A DNA stretch of 64,000 nt from NCBI GenBank assembly GCA_016700115.1, contig CP064999.1, positions 2,108,001 to 2,172,000 on the forward strand, given 5' to 3'. The first letter of the stretch is position 1, and the number at the start of each line of letters is the position of its first letter. This document shows, one piece after another, positions 19,951-29,412 of this stretch. This DNA is from Sphingobacteriales bacterium. Its GTDB lineage: Bacteria; Bacteroidota; Bacteroidia; Chitinophagales; UBA2359. The notes below the pieces were generated by a model. It did no database searches. It saw only the letters and a program-made list of their open reading frames with translations, and had not been told where the DNA came from. The position numbers and the translations under genes are program-made.

Positions 19951-21129
19951 TTAACCCAGCCTTTCATAGATGGCAGCAATGCCCTGACCACCGCCAATAC
20001 AAGCTGTAACCATGCCGAATTTACCGTTAGTGCGTTTGAGGTCGTGCATGAGTTGAATGGATAGTTTAGCACCGCTGCAACCAAGCGGATGTCCCAAAGC
20101 GATGGCACCTCCGTTGATATTGACAATATCGGGGTTTAGTCCAACTTTTCGTATTACGGCAACCGATTGAGCGGCAAAAGCTTCGTTGAGTTCTATCAGG
20201 CTGATATCCTGTAGGTTCATCCCTGCCATTTTCAGGGCTTTGGGTATGGCAGCTACCGGCCCTATTCCCATAATTCGGGGTTCAACTCCTACCGAAGTGC
20301 AGGTAACCATTCGGGCAATTGGGGTTAGTCCCAGTTCTTTGACCATTCTTTCCGACATGACCACTACAAAGGCAGCACCATCAGAAGTTTGAGAGGAATT
20401 GCCTGCCGTAACCGTTCCACCTGCAGCAAATACAGGTTTTAGAGAGGCCAGCCCTTCGGGAGTAGTATCTTTGCGTACACCTTCATCGGTATCAACCACA
20501 TATTGCCGCTCGGCGCGTTTACCTTTTTCATTTACATATACCTCATTAACAGTTATAGGGCAGATACCGCTTTTAAAATAGCCGTTGTCAATAGCGGCAG
20601 CCGCTTTGCGGTGAGAATGGAAGGCAAATTCGTCTTGTGCTTCTCTGCTAATTCCATATTCTTTTGCTACTGCTTCGGCGGTCAATCCCATCCCAATATA
20701 GTAATCTGGGTGATCTTTGGCTACCTCGTAGTTGAGGGTGGTTCTCCAGCCTACGGTAGGCACTAACGACATCGATTCGGTTCCGCCGGCAATGATACAA
20801 TCTGCCATGCCTGCCCGTATTTTAGCGGTAGCGATAGCTATTGTTTCTACTCCGCTGCCGCAATACCGGTTTACGGTTACGCCGGCAGTTGTTTTGGGCA
20901 GGGCACGCACGGCAATCATGCGTCCTACCTGCAACCCCTGTTCCGCTTCGGGTACTGCATTACCCACAATCAGGTCTTCGACCCTTACGGGGTCTAATTG
21001 TGGAACTGATTTCAACAATTGTCCAATTACATCTACTGCTAAATCGTCGGGGCGGACAAATCTAAAGCCTCCGCGTTTTGCTTTTGTTACAGCCGTGCGG
21101 AATCCGGCAACTATATATGCTTCTTGCAT
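19951..21129 (-). CDS. fadA: Acetyl-CoA acyltransferase (3-ketoacyl-CoA thiolase)
   Basis: Catalyses the last, thiolytic step of beta-oxidation, releasing acetyl-CoA from 3-ketoacyl-CoA. It is 392 residues long, standard for the family. Visible active-site parts are the nucleophile C90 in NRYCGSG, the His in GGAIALGHPLGCSGA and the second Cys in CIGGGQG near the C terminus. It is the last gene of the minus-strand operon with the FadN-type enzyme and ends at a strong terminator. A biosynthetic acetoacetyl-CoA thiolase is possible from sequence alone, but the neighbours favour degradation. Confidence 0.9.
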   Translation of the reverse strand: MQEAYIVAGFRTAVTKAKRGGFRFVRPDDLAVDVIGQLLKSVPQLDPVRVEDLIVGNAVPEAEQGLQVGRMIAVRALPKTTAGVTVNRYCGSGVETIAIATAKIRAGMADCIIAGGTESMSLVPTVGWRTTLNYEVAKDHPDYYIGMGLTAEAVAKEYGISREAQDEFAFHSHRKAAAAIDNGYFKSGICPITVNEVYVNEKGKRAERQYVVDTDEGVRKDTTPEGLASLKPVFAAGGTVTAGNSSQTSDGAAFVVVMSERMVKELGLTPIARMVTCTSVGVEPRIMGIGPVAAIPKALKMAGMNLQDISLIELNEAFAAQSVAVIRKVGLNPDIVNINGGAIALGHPLGCSGAKLSIQLMHDLKRTNGKFGMVTACIGGGQGIAAIYERLG

Positions 21130-21178
21130 GGGTTATTTTGTTTTTTTTTGTGGTAAAAAAGACAGCGTAATGAGAGAT

Positions 21179-21409
21179 TTATTGCAAGTCAAGCCAATTA
21201 AGCGACTGATCTTGCTGTTTCATTCGTTTGATAATTTCGGTCGTTATTTGCTCTTCACTGAAATCGGGGTTCAATGTTTTAATTCCTGCCCTCATAATAT
21301 TCCAGTGATGTTCAATATAGGCTATGCCTAATGCAAAACGTTCAGCCGGCGTTTTTGATAAAAAAATCTGATATTGCAAATCGGCAACGTGTTGGGGAGT
21401 ATCTTGCAT
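21179..21409 (-). CDS. Small protein paired with a nucleotidyltransferase (76 aa)
   Basis: A small, charged, soluble protein with the pattern IFLSKTPAERFALGIAYIE and NPDFSEEQITTEIIKR. I recall similar small proteins beside nucleotidyltransferase-like genes in Bacteroidota and cyanobacteria, with no known function. It lies 20 bases after the nucleotidyltransferase and 49 before the thiolase, inside the fad operon. A partner or antitoxin role is possible but not shown; it does not carry the Rx4-6H signature of HEPN toxins. Confidence 0.65.
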   Translation of the reverse strand: MQDTPQHVADLQYQIFLSKTPAERFALGIAYIEHHWNIMRAGIKTLNPDFSEEQITTEIIKRMKQQDQSLNWLDLQ

Positions 21410-21429
21410 ATCCGTTAAAATTTAAGTTT

Positions 21430-21963
21430 TTACAATAATCCAAAAGTTTGAAGCCTTAATTTGCCAATCCAATGTTCAATATATTTGGTGTCTATATTGG
21501 GATAATGTAACAAGTTGTGAATATCGCCCATTTGTCTTTCGCTTTGAAGCTCTTGTATCCATTGCAGTTTGGAAATAACCAAATCCTCCGGACTAATTAC
21601 GCTAATCGGAATGTTTTCAAAGATAATGGTTTTGCGGTTGTTAAATTTTTCTGTTTCATAAGGTTTGTTTTGCAGAATGATAAAATCAACTTTATACCCG
21701 CTTTGATGGTCAATCACATTAAACATACCGATACCTCTATGCGACAATTCTTTCTGGGCAGTATCAAGGTTTATATAAAAATCTGTTTCAAACAGTTTTA
21801 AAAACTCACCGACCTTTTGATAAGGTATTTCCACAACTATGTCAATATCAAAAGTGGAGCGAGGCAGTAAATAAATGTTTAGTGCTACACTTCCCGTAAC
21901 CATGTACGGTATTTGATTTTGGTTAAACCAACTGCAAATATAATGTAACAACTGTGTGTACAT
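21430..21963 (-). CDS. Nucleotidyltransferase-fold protein (MNT/AbiEii-like)
   Basis: A 177-residue protein of the DNA polymerase beta-like nucleotidyltransferase superfamily. The G24-S25 helix turn is followed by a D39-I-D41 metal-binding pair (STFDIDIVV), and a third Asp lies in YKVDFII (about residue 95). The C-terminal ISPEDLVISKLQW segment is common in AbiEii/DUF6036-type proteins. It forms a pair with the 76-residue gene downstream. Proteins of this type occur as toxins, antitoxins or tRNA-modifying enzymes; which applies here is unknown. Its position between fadN and fadA has no metabolic explanation and suggests insertion. Confidence 0.75.
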   Translation of the reverse strand: MYTQLLHYICSWFNQNQIPYMVTGSVALNIYLLPRSTFDIDIVVEIPYQKVGEFLKLFETDFYINLDTAQKELSHRGIGMFNVIDHQSGYKVDFIILQNKPYETEKFNNRKTIIFENIPISVISPEDLVISKLQWIQELQSERQMGDIHNLLHYPNIDTKYIEHWIGKLRLQTFGLL

Positions 21964-22004
21964 GGGTTATTGCTTTGAATGAGATGCTGAGTTTATTCTG
22001 CTGT

Positions 22005-24467
22005 TTAGTTCCTCAGTGGTTTTCCTGTATTCAAGATACTTTGTACCCGTTCCAGAGATTTTCGCTCGGTCATCAGTTCAAGAAATGCTTGTCGTTCCAG
22101 GTCTAACAGATATTGTTCCGACACTTGAGTAGGGGAGGATAAATCCCCTCCGCAAATGGCGTAAGCCACCTTTTTGGCAATGAGTTCATCGTGTTCCGAG
22201 ACATATCCACCAAAACGCATGGCACTGATGCCTGAATAAAACGAACCTAATGCGGTACGGCCGAGTGCCCAAATATCGGTACGGGGTAGTGGTGGTGTAT
22301 AGCCTTCGGCATGTAGTTCGAGTACTGCTTTTTTAGCTTCGGCAATTACACGGTCGGCATTGACCACTATCATGTCTTTGTTTTTTCGGAAAATACCGGC
22401 TTCAAAAGCATCATGTGCAGAGGTGGCTACTTTGGCGGTAGCAATATTCATCAGGTATTTTTGAAGGGTAGGTATCTGCACATCGCCTTCAAAATAGGAA
22501 TCGGAGGCGCGAAGGGCGAACTCTTTTAAACCTCCGCCGGCAGGCACAACACCTGCACCCACCTCAACCAATCCGATATAGGTTTCGGCAGCGCAGACCA
22601 CTTTATCGGCATGAAGGCATACTTCGCAACCTCCGCCAAGTGCCAACCCTTTGGGGGCTGCAACAACGGGAATGGAAGAGTAACGAATACGATGGGTTGC
22701 ATTTTGAAAGGCACGAATAGCAAAGTCCAACTCGTCATATTCCTGCTCGATGGCTAACATAAGTATCATGGCAAGGTTAGCTCCTGCCGAAAATGCTTGA
22801 GTGCTGTCGTTGCCTATTACCAATCCTTTCCATCCGTCCCGTTCGGCAATATCAATAGCAGTGTTGATGCCTTGTAAAATGCCGCTGCCAATGGCGTTCA
22901 TTTTTGTATGGAACTCCAGACAAAGCACTCCATCTCCAATGTCGTGAAGGGTGACATCGCTGTTTTTCCAAACCGGTTTTTGGTTGCGGTAGTTGTCTAA
23001 TTTGATATAGGCATCTGCACCCGCTATGGGTTCGTATTGTTGAGTGGCGGGGTTATAGGCAAGCCGTTTACCCGCTTCCGAACGGTAGAAAGTGGTGCAA
23101 CCGTTTTGCAACATATCCACTACCCATTGGGCAGGAGCAATGCCGGCAGCCTGCATAGCGTTCAGCGTTTTTTCCACTCCCAAAACATCCCAATATTCAA
23201 ACGGGCCAAGTTCCCAGCCAAAACCGGCGCGTACAGCATCGTCGAGCGTGCTTACGTATTCGGTGATTTCAGGAATACGATGGCTGACATACCGGAATAG
23301 CAAATGCCCGATTTTGTTTAAAAACTCTGAGCCTTTATCTCCGTGGGCATGAAGCGTTTGGAGGCGTTTTTTCAGGTCGTCAATGGGTTTGGCAGCACCT
23401 ATACTTGCGAACTTAGGTTTAGAAGCCGGTTGATACTCAAAGGTATTTAGATCGAGTGCCAAAATTTCACTTTTACCTCCTGCTCCTTTTACCTTTTTGT
23501 AAAAACCCTGTCCGGTTTTGTCGCCAAACCATCCGTTAGCGGTCATTTTCTGAACATAACCGGGTATGTTAAACAGGTTTCGGCTCTCGTCATCGGGGCA
23601 GTTGTCGTAAACCCCCTGCGCCACTTTAACCAAAGTATCAATCCCCACTACATCACAAGTGCGGAAAGTGGCTGATGAAGGGCGACCGGTAAGCGGGCCG
23701 GTGAGGGCATCTACTTCCTCAACGGTCATTCCCATTTCTTGCATCACATGAAAAATAGCCATGATGGAAAATACTCCGATACGATTGGCTATAAAAGCAG
23801 GTGTATCTTTACAGAGTACAGTCGTTTTACCCAAAAATAAATCGCCGTAGTGCATAAAAAAGTCAACCACATCGGGGTCGGTATGCTCTGACGGAATCAC
23901 TTCGAGGAGTTTGAGATACCGGGGGGGGTTGAAGAAGTGAGTACCGCAAAAATTGCGTTTAAAATCATCAGAGCGACCTTCTGCCAACAAACCGATGGGA
24001 ATTCCCGAAGTGTTGGAAGTGATTAAGGTACCGGGTTTGCGAAATTGCTCCACTTTCTCAAACAGAGATTGCTTGATATCGAGTCTTTCAACAACAGCTT
24101 CGATAACCCAATCGCAATCTTTGATCAGGTGTAGGTGATCGTCAAAATTGCCGGTTGTGATTCGGGAGGCGAAATCTTTCAGGTAAATGGGTGAAGGGTT
24201 AGATTTCAGTGCAAACTGCAAGGCATCGTTGACAATGCGGTTTCGAACCTGCTGGTGCTGCATACTCAGTCCTTTTGCTTGTTCGGCGGAGGTCAACTCT
24301 CGTGGAACAATGTCTAACAGCACAACCTGTAATCCAATATTGGCAAAGTGACAGGCAATTCTCGAACCCATTACCCCTGAACCTAAAACAGCCACCTTTT
24401 TAATATGGCGACCACCCAAATTAAGGGCAGTTTTTGCCTGACCCGGCGCAGTAATTATTGCTTCCAT
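22005..24467 (-). CDS. fadN: 3-hydroxyacyl-CoA dehydrogenase / enoyl-CoA hydratase (FadN type)
   Basis: A two-function beta-oxidation enzyme of 820 residues. The NAD-binding dehydrogenase comes first (GSGVMGSRIACHFAN, about 30-44, then SNTSGIPI and FFNPPRY), and the enoyl-CoA hydratase/isomerase domain second (about 515-720; NAIGSG, GGGCEVCLHAD, GVVPAGGG). This order is that of Bacillus FadN and the reverse of E. coli FadB. It follows tetR and precedes thiolase, with a matching TetR operator just upstream (24501-24515). Confidence 0.9.
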   Translation of the reverse strand: MEAIITAPGQAKTALNLGGRHIKKVAVLGSGVMGSRIACHFANIGLQVVLLDIVPRELTSAEQAKGLSMQHQQVRNRIVNDALQFALKSNPSPIYLKDFASRITTGNFDDHLHLIKDCDWVIEAVVERLDIKQSLFEKVEQFRKPGTLITSNTSGIPIGLLAEGRSDDFKRNFCGTHFFNPPRYLKLLEVIPSEHTDPDVVDFFMHYGDLFLGKTTVLCKDTPAFIANRIGVFSIMAIFHVMQEMGMTVEEVDALTGPLTGRPSSATFRTCDVVGIDTLVKVAQGVYDNCPDDESRNLFNIPGYVQKMTANGWFGDKTGQGFYKKVKGAGGKSEILALDLNTFEYQPASKPKFASIGAAKPIDDLKKRLQTLHAHGDKGSEFLNKIGHLLFRYVSHRIPEITEYVSTLDDAVRAGFGWELGPFEYWDVLGVEKTLNAMQAAGIAPAQWVVDMLQNGCTTFYRSEAGKRLAYNPATQQYEPIAGADAYIKLDNYRNQKPVWKNSDVTLHDIGDGVLCLEFHTKMNAIGSGILQGINTAIDIAERDGWKGLVIGNDSTQAFSAGANLAMILMLAIEQEYDELDFAIRAFQNATHRIRYSSIPVVAAPKGLALGGGCEVCLHADKVVCAAETYIGLVEVGAGVVPAGGGLKEFALRASDSYFEGDVQIPTLQKYLMNIATAKVATSAHDAFEAGIFRKNKDMIVVNADRVIAEAKKAVLELHAEGYTPPLPRTDIWALGRTALGSFYSGISAMRFGGYVSEHDELIAKKVAYAICGGDLSSPTQVSEQYLLDLERQAFLELMTERKSLERVQSILNTGKPLRN

Positions 24468-24500
24468 CTTGAATTTTATATGAAAAGTGAGGAATTGTTT

Positions 24501-24515
24501 ACCAAACGTTTGTTT
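24501..24515. promoter_or_regulatory. TetR operator upstream of fadN
   Basis: ACCAAACGTTTGTTT, identical over 15 bases to the site upstream of tetR. It is centred on the perfect palindrome CAAACGTTTG and lies 34 bases before the fadN start. This probably lets TetR repress the fad operon. Confidence 0.7.
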
Positions 24516-24630
24516 CCTTATTTGTAATCTGCGAATTGATTGCGATAAAAAAAAGCTAAATAAGATACTATTTTGGTCAGTAGTTTGTTTTTGGCAAATG
24601 CTAAATACTGCCTAACCGAATGTTCTTCTT

Positions 24631-25188
24631 TTATTCCAACTGATTCATAATGTCCCGGTGTGCCCGGCGCAAAAACTCTTTGTCGTTGAACAGGCGCATC
24701 ATCATCACGGCACCCTCAACTCTTGCAATACTGTCCTGTGCAAGTTGAGTAGCTTTTTCGGGGGGATATTGATGGGCGTAGATGTGTTGCATGGCTTTCA
24801 TCCACTCAACAAAAAAGGTTTTTACCAATTCTGAAAATTCAGGGATATTGCCTGATGTTTCGAGCGCAAGATTTCCAAACAAACAGCCACTTTCGGAGGC
24901 AAAAAATTGATTTTCCGACGCATCTGCCAACATTTTCAATTTTTGCTTCATGCCTAATTGTTCATCATAAGCCAGAACAAAGATTTCGTTTTTGTAGTAG
25001 TTGTGTAGGTATTCGATGACTGCCTTCATCAGTTCTTCTTTACTTTTAAAATAATGGTAAAGGCTGCCTTTCAAAAGACCGCATGCCTCGGCAATATCAG
25101 CCATCGAAGTATTATAAAATCCTTTTTTTCGAAAAACCAGCAGTGATTGCTTGACAATAAATTTGTCGCTTACTTTTTGCTTGGGCAT
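24631..25188 (-). CDS. TetR-family regulator of the fad operon
   Basis: A 185-residue TetR-family repressor. The N-terminal helix-turn-helix is clear (FRKKGFYNTSMADIAEACGL, then KGSLYHYFKSKEEL, about residues 19-52). The C-terminal ligand domain is variable, as usual; it probably binds an acyl-CoA, by analogy with FadR-like TetR proteins and the neighbouring genes. It is transcribed in the same direction as fadN, 163 bases upstream. Matching operators precede both genes, so autoregulation plus fad control is likely. Confidence 0.85.
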   Translation of the reverse strand: MPKQKVSDKFIVKQSLLVFRKKGFYNTSMADIAEACGLLKGSLYHYFKSKEELMKAVIEYLHNYYKNEIFVLAYDEQLGMKQKLKMLADASENQFFASESGCLFGNLALETSGNIPEFSELVKTFFVEWMKAMQHIYAHQYPPEKATQLAQDSIARVEGAVMMMRLFNDKEFLRRAHRDIMNQLE

Positions 25189-25211
25189 AAATGTAGTTTA
25201 ACAGAACGGGA

Positions 25212-25244
25212 CAAAGTTAGTGCAAAAAAAGTATTTTTACCAAA
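25212..25244 (-). promoter_or_regulatory. tetR promoter
   Basis: On the minus strand, TTTG (25241-25244) is followed after 21 bases by TAACTTTG (25212-25219). This is close to the Bacteroidota consensus TTTG-n19-TAnnTTTG. The -33 element lies inside the operator, so TetR binding would block it. Confidence 0.65.
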
Positions 25245-25256
25245 CGTTTGTTTGGT
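25239..25256. promoter_or_regulatory. TetR operator upstream of tetR
   Basis: ACCAAAC-GTTT-GTTTGGT is a 7-4-7 inverted repeat. It shares its first 15 bases with the site before fadN. It covers the -33 element of the tetR promoter. Confidence 0.75.
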
Positions 25257-25468
25257 TTTTTGTTTCATTGTTTAGCTTCATTGTCTGTTTGGCTGGAATG
25301 GTTTTATATTCTCAATAAAAGCAGGGCTTCATTCAAAATTAAAAATGCATGATTAATAAAAAAAAATCTATTGAATTGGATACAATATTGAAATAAACTG
25401 TTTACTTTTACCCTCATAACCTTGAACACTTCTGTTGATATTTCTTCAACCTTTAAAACTAAATCAAA

Positions 25469-27262
25469 ATGCTAAAAAAACAACTTTTAACTTTGCTTTT
25501 GGTATTGATGTCTGCCCTATCAATACATGCTCAACCGTATTGCAATACAGAATGGGGCGGCACGGGTTTCCCTTTTGACTTAGGCTGTCAAAATTCTGTA
25601 TGTTCTTATGACCCGTATTGCTGTAATACAGAATGGGATGGAATCTGCGCAGTGGAAGCTGCTTGTGACTTCAATTGTATTGGTTGTACAAATGTAAGTT
25701 TATATAACAATACACATCCGTATTGTAATGAAACAGGAAACGGTACAGGATTTCCTAATGACGAAAACTGTCAATGTTCTGTCTGTTCTTATGACAACTA
25801 TTGTTGTTTAAATTTCTGGGACAGTCTTTGCGCAAGTGAAGCATCAACTGATTCAAATTGTGCAAGTTGCCAATCAGGCGGTTGCGTTCCTACGAGCAAT
25901 ACGACCACAGTTTCTGCTTGCAGTGAATATTACTGGGCTGAAAATGATCAGACTTATTACGAAACTGGAATTTATTCAGTTGAAACCGACTGTCATACCG
26001 AGTATTTGGATTTGACGATTATTCCGGGAACTGAAGTGAGTCTTAACGGCACGACCGATGTTTGTATCGGCGGAGTGATTGGTTTGGTTGCAACCGGCGG
26101 CAACACTTATCAATGGAGCGGCCCCAACGGCTATACCAATGTTGGAGGCAGCATAACCCGCACCGGCGCAAGTATTTCTATGAGCGGCACCTATACAGTA
26201 ACCATTACCAATAATATTTGCTCTGTGGTGTTGAGCATAGAAGTTACCGTTCATCCCAAACCTTCGGCTACCCTAACGGGCGCTACTTCGGTTTGCTCAG
26301 GCGGAACCATCACGCTCACCGCCCCTGGTGGAGCGGCATCCTATCAGTGGAGCGGTCCAAATGGTTTTACCTCCAACACCGGTGATGTTAATACCCTTGT
26401 CCGCACTCCTGCAAACACTACGATGTCGGGTGTTTATAAAGTTACCGTGACCAACACTGGCGGTTGTACGGCTACTGCAAGCCGCACTGTCACTGTTACT
26501 GCGCCTACAAATGCAACAATTACCGGCGCTTCAAGTTTTTGTGTAGGAAGCATGATTACACTTACGGCAACTACTGCCGGAGTAGATTATCAATGGAGCG
26601 GTCCGGGCGGTTACACACAAAGCGGAGCAGTTCTGAGTCGCGGACCTGCTACAAGCGCTATGGCAGGGGCATATAAAGTAACCGTTACCAATGCCTCAGG
26701 ATGTATCAGCACGGCCTCAAAAACCATCACCATCTCTGCTGTTCCTAACGTAGCGATTACCAACAACAGCAACTGCACCCGTATTTGGTTGATTGCATCG
26801 GGAGGCAACTCTTATAGTTGGAGTGGCCCCGGTTACACCGGTAGCGGTTCAACGGTACTTCGCAATCCTGCCACAGCAGCCATGTATGGTACCTATACGG
26901 TAACCGTAACAGGAAGTGGCGGTTGCACGGCTTCGGCAAGCATTACAGTTACTGCATGTGGCGGTGGTGGTAATGAGAAAAATGAAGGGATTATAGCCGA
27001 ACAAAGCCTTAAAGCCTTTCCAAATCCCACCAATAGCATCAGCACAATAAGTTTTACCGCATTGTCAAACGAGTTTACACGATTGTCGGTGTATGCAATA
27101 GACGGCAAAGAGGTATCGGTCTTGTTTAATAACCAAACCGAGGCAAACACTACTTATCAGTTTGAGTTTGATGCCACTAATTTGCCCGCCGGGCTTTATT
27201 ATGTTGTTCTAAACGGTGCCAATGGCAGCAGAGAACAAACCCCTGTTTTTGTAAATAAATAA
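25469..27262 (+). CDS. Secreted cysteine-rich protein with Ig/PKD-like repeats and T9SS sorting domain
   Basis: A 597-residue exported protein. It has a signal peptide (about 1-21, ending IHAQ). Two cysteine-rich repeats follow (about 22-75 and 84-135) with the pattern VCSYDxYCCxxxWDxxCAxEA. Then come at least four Ig/PKD-like repeats of about 80 residues (about 190-495; YQWSGPNGYT, MSGTYTVTITN). The C-terminal type IX secretion sorting domain is about 510-597 (LKAFPNPT, GLYYVVLNG). The repeats are common in Bacteroidota surface or gliding proteins. No enzyme motif is seen; the ligand is unknown. A strong terminator follows. Confidence 0.85.
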   Translation: MLKKQLLTLLLVLMSALSIHAQPYCNTEWGGTGFPFDLGCQNSVCSYDPYCCNTEWDGICAVEAACDFNCIGCTNVSLYNNTHPYCNETGNGTGFPNDENCQCSVCSYDNYCCLNFWDSLCASEASTDSNCASCQSGGCVPTSNTTTVSACSEYYWAENDQTYYETGIYSVETDCHTEYLDLTIIPGTEVSLNGTTDVCIGGVIGLVATGGNTYQWSGPNGYTNVGGSITRTGASISMSGTYTVTITNNICSVVLSIEVTVHPKPSATLTGATSVCSGGTITLTAPGGAASYQWSGPNGFTSNTGDVNTLVRTPANTTMSGVYKVTVTNTGGCTATASRTVTVTAPTNATITGASSFCVGSMITLTATTAGVDYQWSGPGGYTQSGAVLSRGPATSAMAGAYKVTVTNASGCISTASKTITISAVPNVAITNNSNCTRIWLIASGGNSYSWSGPGYTGSGSTVLRNPATAAMYGTYTVTVTGSGGCTASASITVTACGGGGNEKNEGIIAEQSLKAFPNPTNSISTISFTALSNEFTRLSVYAIDGKEVSVLFNNQTEANTTYQFEFDATNLPAGLYYVVLNGANGSREQTPVFVNK

Positions 27263-27285
27263 AAATTTACCAAAGTAAAAAATGG

Positions 27286-27329
27286 TCCCCCCAACAGATA
27301 TTGTTTGTATCTGTTGGGGGGATTTTTTT
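27286..27329 (+). terminator. Rho-independent terminator after the T9SS protein
   Basis: A perfect 15-bp stem (27286-27300 with 27308-27322, GGGGGG-rich), a 7-base loop and seven T after it. Confidence 0.93.
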
Positions 27330-27464
27330 AGATCAGAGAAAACGGACATTCTTCCCAGTCTTGCAAAGTTGATGTTATGGTGGTAATTCTGATTATTGAG
27401 TTGTTGCGCTGATCAATTCAGGTTGATTGTTATTAAATGAGAACTGATAAGCGGGTAAAAAATG

Positions 27465-27472
27465 TACCTTTG
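27465..27472 (+). promoter_or_regulatory. -7 promoter element for the glucan phosphorylase
   Basis: TACCTTTG matches TAnnTTTG and lies 24 bases before the ATG. No exact -33 TTTG is seen. Confidence 0.5.
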
Positions 27473-27495
27473 CGCTCCATCTTAAAAACAACTTG

Positions 27496-29160
27496 ATGAA
27501 CAAAACATTACCCCCTCAATTTCAACACCCCTACGAGTTTAATGAAAAGTATAAAAAGGCGGTCGTCTATTTCAGTATGGAATTTGCAATTGACCAATGC
27601 TTTAAAATCTATTCGGGGGGGTTAGGATTTTTAGCCGGTTCCCACATGCGGAGTGCATATCAGCTAAGACAAAACCTTATTGGTATCGGCATATTGTGGA
27701 AAAAAGGATATTACGACCAATACCGAAAAGAAGACCAATCCATGGGGGTGCATTTTCGCGAAAAAACGTATTATTTTCTCGAAGACACCCAGATCAAATT
27801 CAAAATTCAAATTGATCATCACGATGTTTGGGTAAAGGCTTATTTCCTTAATCCGGAGACCTTTGGAACGGTTCCAATGTTTTTTCTTTCTACAGATTTA
27901 CCAGAAAATGACTATTTAGCCTGCTCCACTACTTTCAAATTATACGATTCAGACCCAAGTGCTAAAATTGCTCAGACTATGGTATTGGGAATTGGAGGTG
28001 CTAAATTGTTGGAAGAACTGAATTACAATCCCGATATATACCATCTGAATGAAGCTCATGCGCTTTCCGGAATTTTTCAGCTATACAAAAAGTATGGAAG
28101 TGTTGAGGCAGTGAGAAAAAAGGTCGTTTTTACGACCCACACCCCGGAAGAGGCCGGTAACGAAAAGCACAATATCAAGATGTTGCATCAACTAAGTTTT
28201 TTCAACGGGTTATCGCTGGACGAAGTAAGGCAAATCACCGGAGTTGAAGGAGATGTGTTTAACCATAGTTTAGTGGCTTTGAGATTGAGCCATGCTGCAA
28301 ACGGAGTATCTGCACTTCATGGTGAAGTCGCCCGGCAAATGTGGAAAGATGCCGAAGGCATTTGCCCGATAGGACATATTACCAATGCTCAGAACAAATC
28401 ATTTTGGGCAGATCCATGGTTAGAAGAAGCTCGTAGGAATGGCGACCGTCCGACTATGATGAGGCGAAAAAGACGCTTGAAATCGAAGCTGTTTGATGTA
28501 GTGGCCGACCAAACCGGCAAGTTGTTTAACCCCGATATATGTACAATTGTATGGGCAAGGCGATTTGCCGGATACAAACGACCGGATTTAATAACCCGGA
28601 ATATGGATCGTTTCCTGCAAATTCTGAATAATGCGGAACGCCCTGTTCAAATAATTTTTGCAGGGAAACCTTACCCCGCAGATTACGGTGCCATCCACAC
28701 ATTTGACAACTTAGTGCATATCAGCAAAAAAATCAAAAACATGGCTGTTTTAACCGGCTACGAACTGAAGCTATCCCGGCAACTTAAAGAAGGGGCTGAT
28801 GTTTGGTTAAACAATCCCCGTGTTACCCGCGAAGCTTCAGGCACAAGTGGCATGACAGCTGCTATGAACGGCGCAATCAATTTTTCAACCAATGACGGGT
28901 GGGTAAGAGAATTTAAAGACATGCACGAAGAACAAAACTCATTCATCTTGCCGATTGTTGACCCCTCCCTGCCCAATTACGTTCAGGATGAAATGGACCT
29001 CGAGAATCTATACAATATGCTGGAAGGCGAAATTTTACCCCTTTTCTACGACTCCCCCAACGATTGGTGGAATTTAATCGAAACCAGCATGGAACAGATT
29101 GCCCCGTTTTTCGATTCTAACCGAATGGCGGATGAATATTATTCCAAGATGTACAAATAA
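27496..29160 (+). CDS. Alpha-glucan phosphorylase family protein (GT35) lacking the PLP lysine
   Basis: Resembles short GT35 glycogen/maltodextrin phosphorylases that release glucose-1-phosphate from alpha-glucans. Family signatures include YFSMEFAI, YSGGLGFLAGSHM, HLNEAHA and KPYPADYG. At 554 residues it fits the short archaeal-type form (full GlgP is about 800). In the PLP motif, EASGTSGM is followed by T454 where the family has the PLP-bound lysine. The codon is ACA at 28855-28857 and the frame is intact. The protein may therefore be inactive or act by another route. I start at ATG 27496; a TTG three bases earlier also opens the frame. No other glycogen genes are adjacent. Confidence 0.85.
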   Translation: MNKTLPPQFQHPYEFNEKYKKAVVYFSMEFAIDQCFKIYSGGLGFLAGSHMRSAYQLRQNLIGIGILWKKGYYDQYRKEDQSMGVHFREKTYYFLEDTQIKFKIQIDHHDVWVKAYFLNPETFGTVPMFFLSTDLPENDYLACSTTFKLYDSDPSAKIAQTMVLGIGGAKLLEELNYNPDIYHLNEAHALSGIFQLYKKYGSVEAVRKKVVFTTHTPEEAGNEKHNIKMLHQLSFFNGLSLDEVRQITGVEGDVFNHSLVALRLSHAANGVSALHGEVARQMWKDAEGICPIGHITNAQNKSFWADPWLEEARRNGDRPTMMRRKRRLKSKLFDVVADQTGKLFNPDICTIVWARRFAGYKRPDLITRNMDRFLQILNNAERPVQIIFAGKPYPADYGAIHTFDNLVHISKKIKNMAVLTGYELKLSRQLKEGADVWLNNPRVTREASGTSGMTAAMNGAINFSTNDGWVREFKDMHEEQNSFILPIVDPSLPNYVQDEMDLENLYNMLEGEILPLFYDSPNDWWNLIETSMEQIAPFFDSNRMADEYYSKMYK

Positions 29161-29412
29161 GTATTGAACGTACTTTGTTTTAACGAACCTTTGCTACTGT
29201 TTTCTTAGTTTATAATCTGATTTCCGAACCTTTAGATTGAATGTTATATAGTGAGATGAGAGAGGAGATAACATTCTATGTTTGCTTATTTCGTTAACCC
29301 TTAAAAACCAAGTTCATTTTATTTTGAGTAGTAAACAAGAAAGAGAGAATTGAGATAATAATGGGAACAAGATTTTGAAAAAAGGACAATAGAGGTGATT
29401 TCCATTTGTTCG

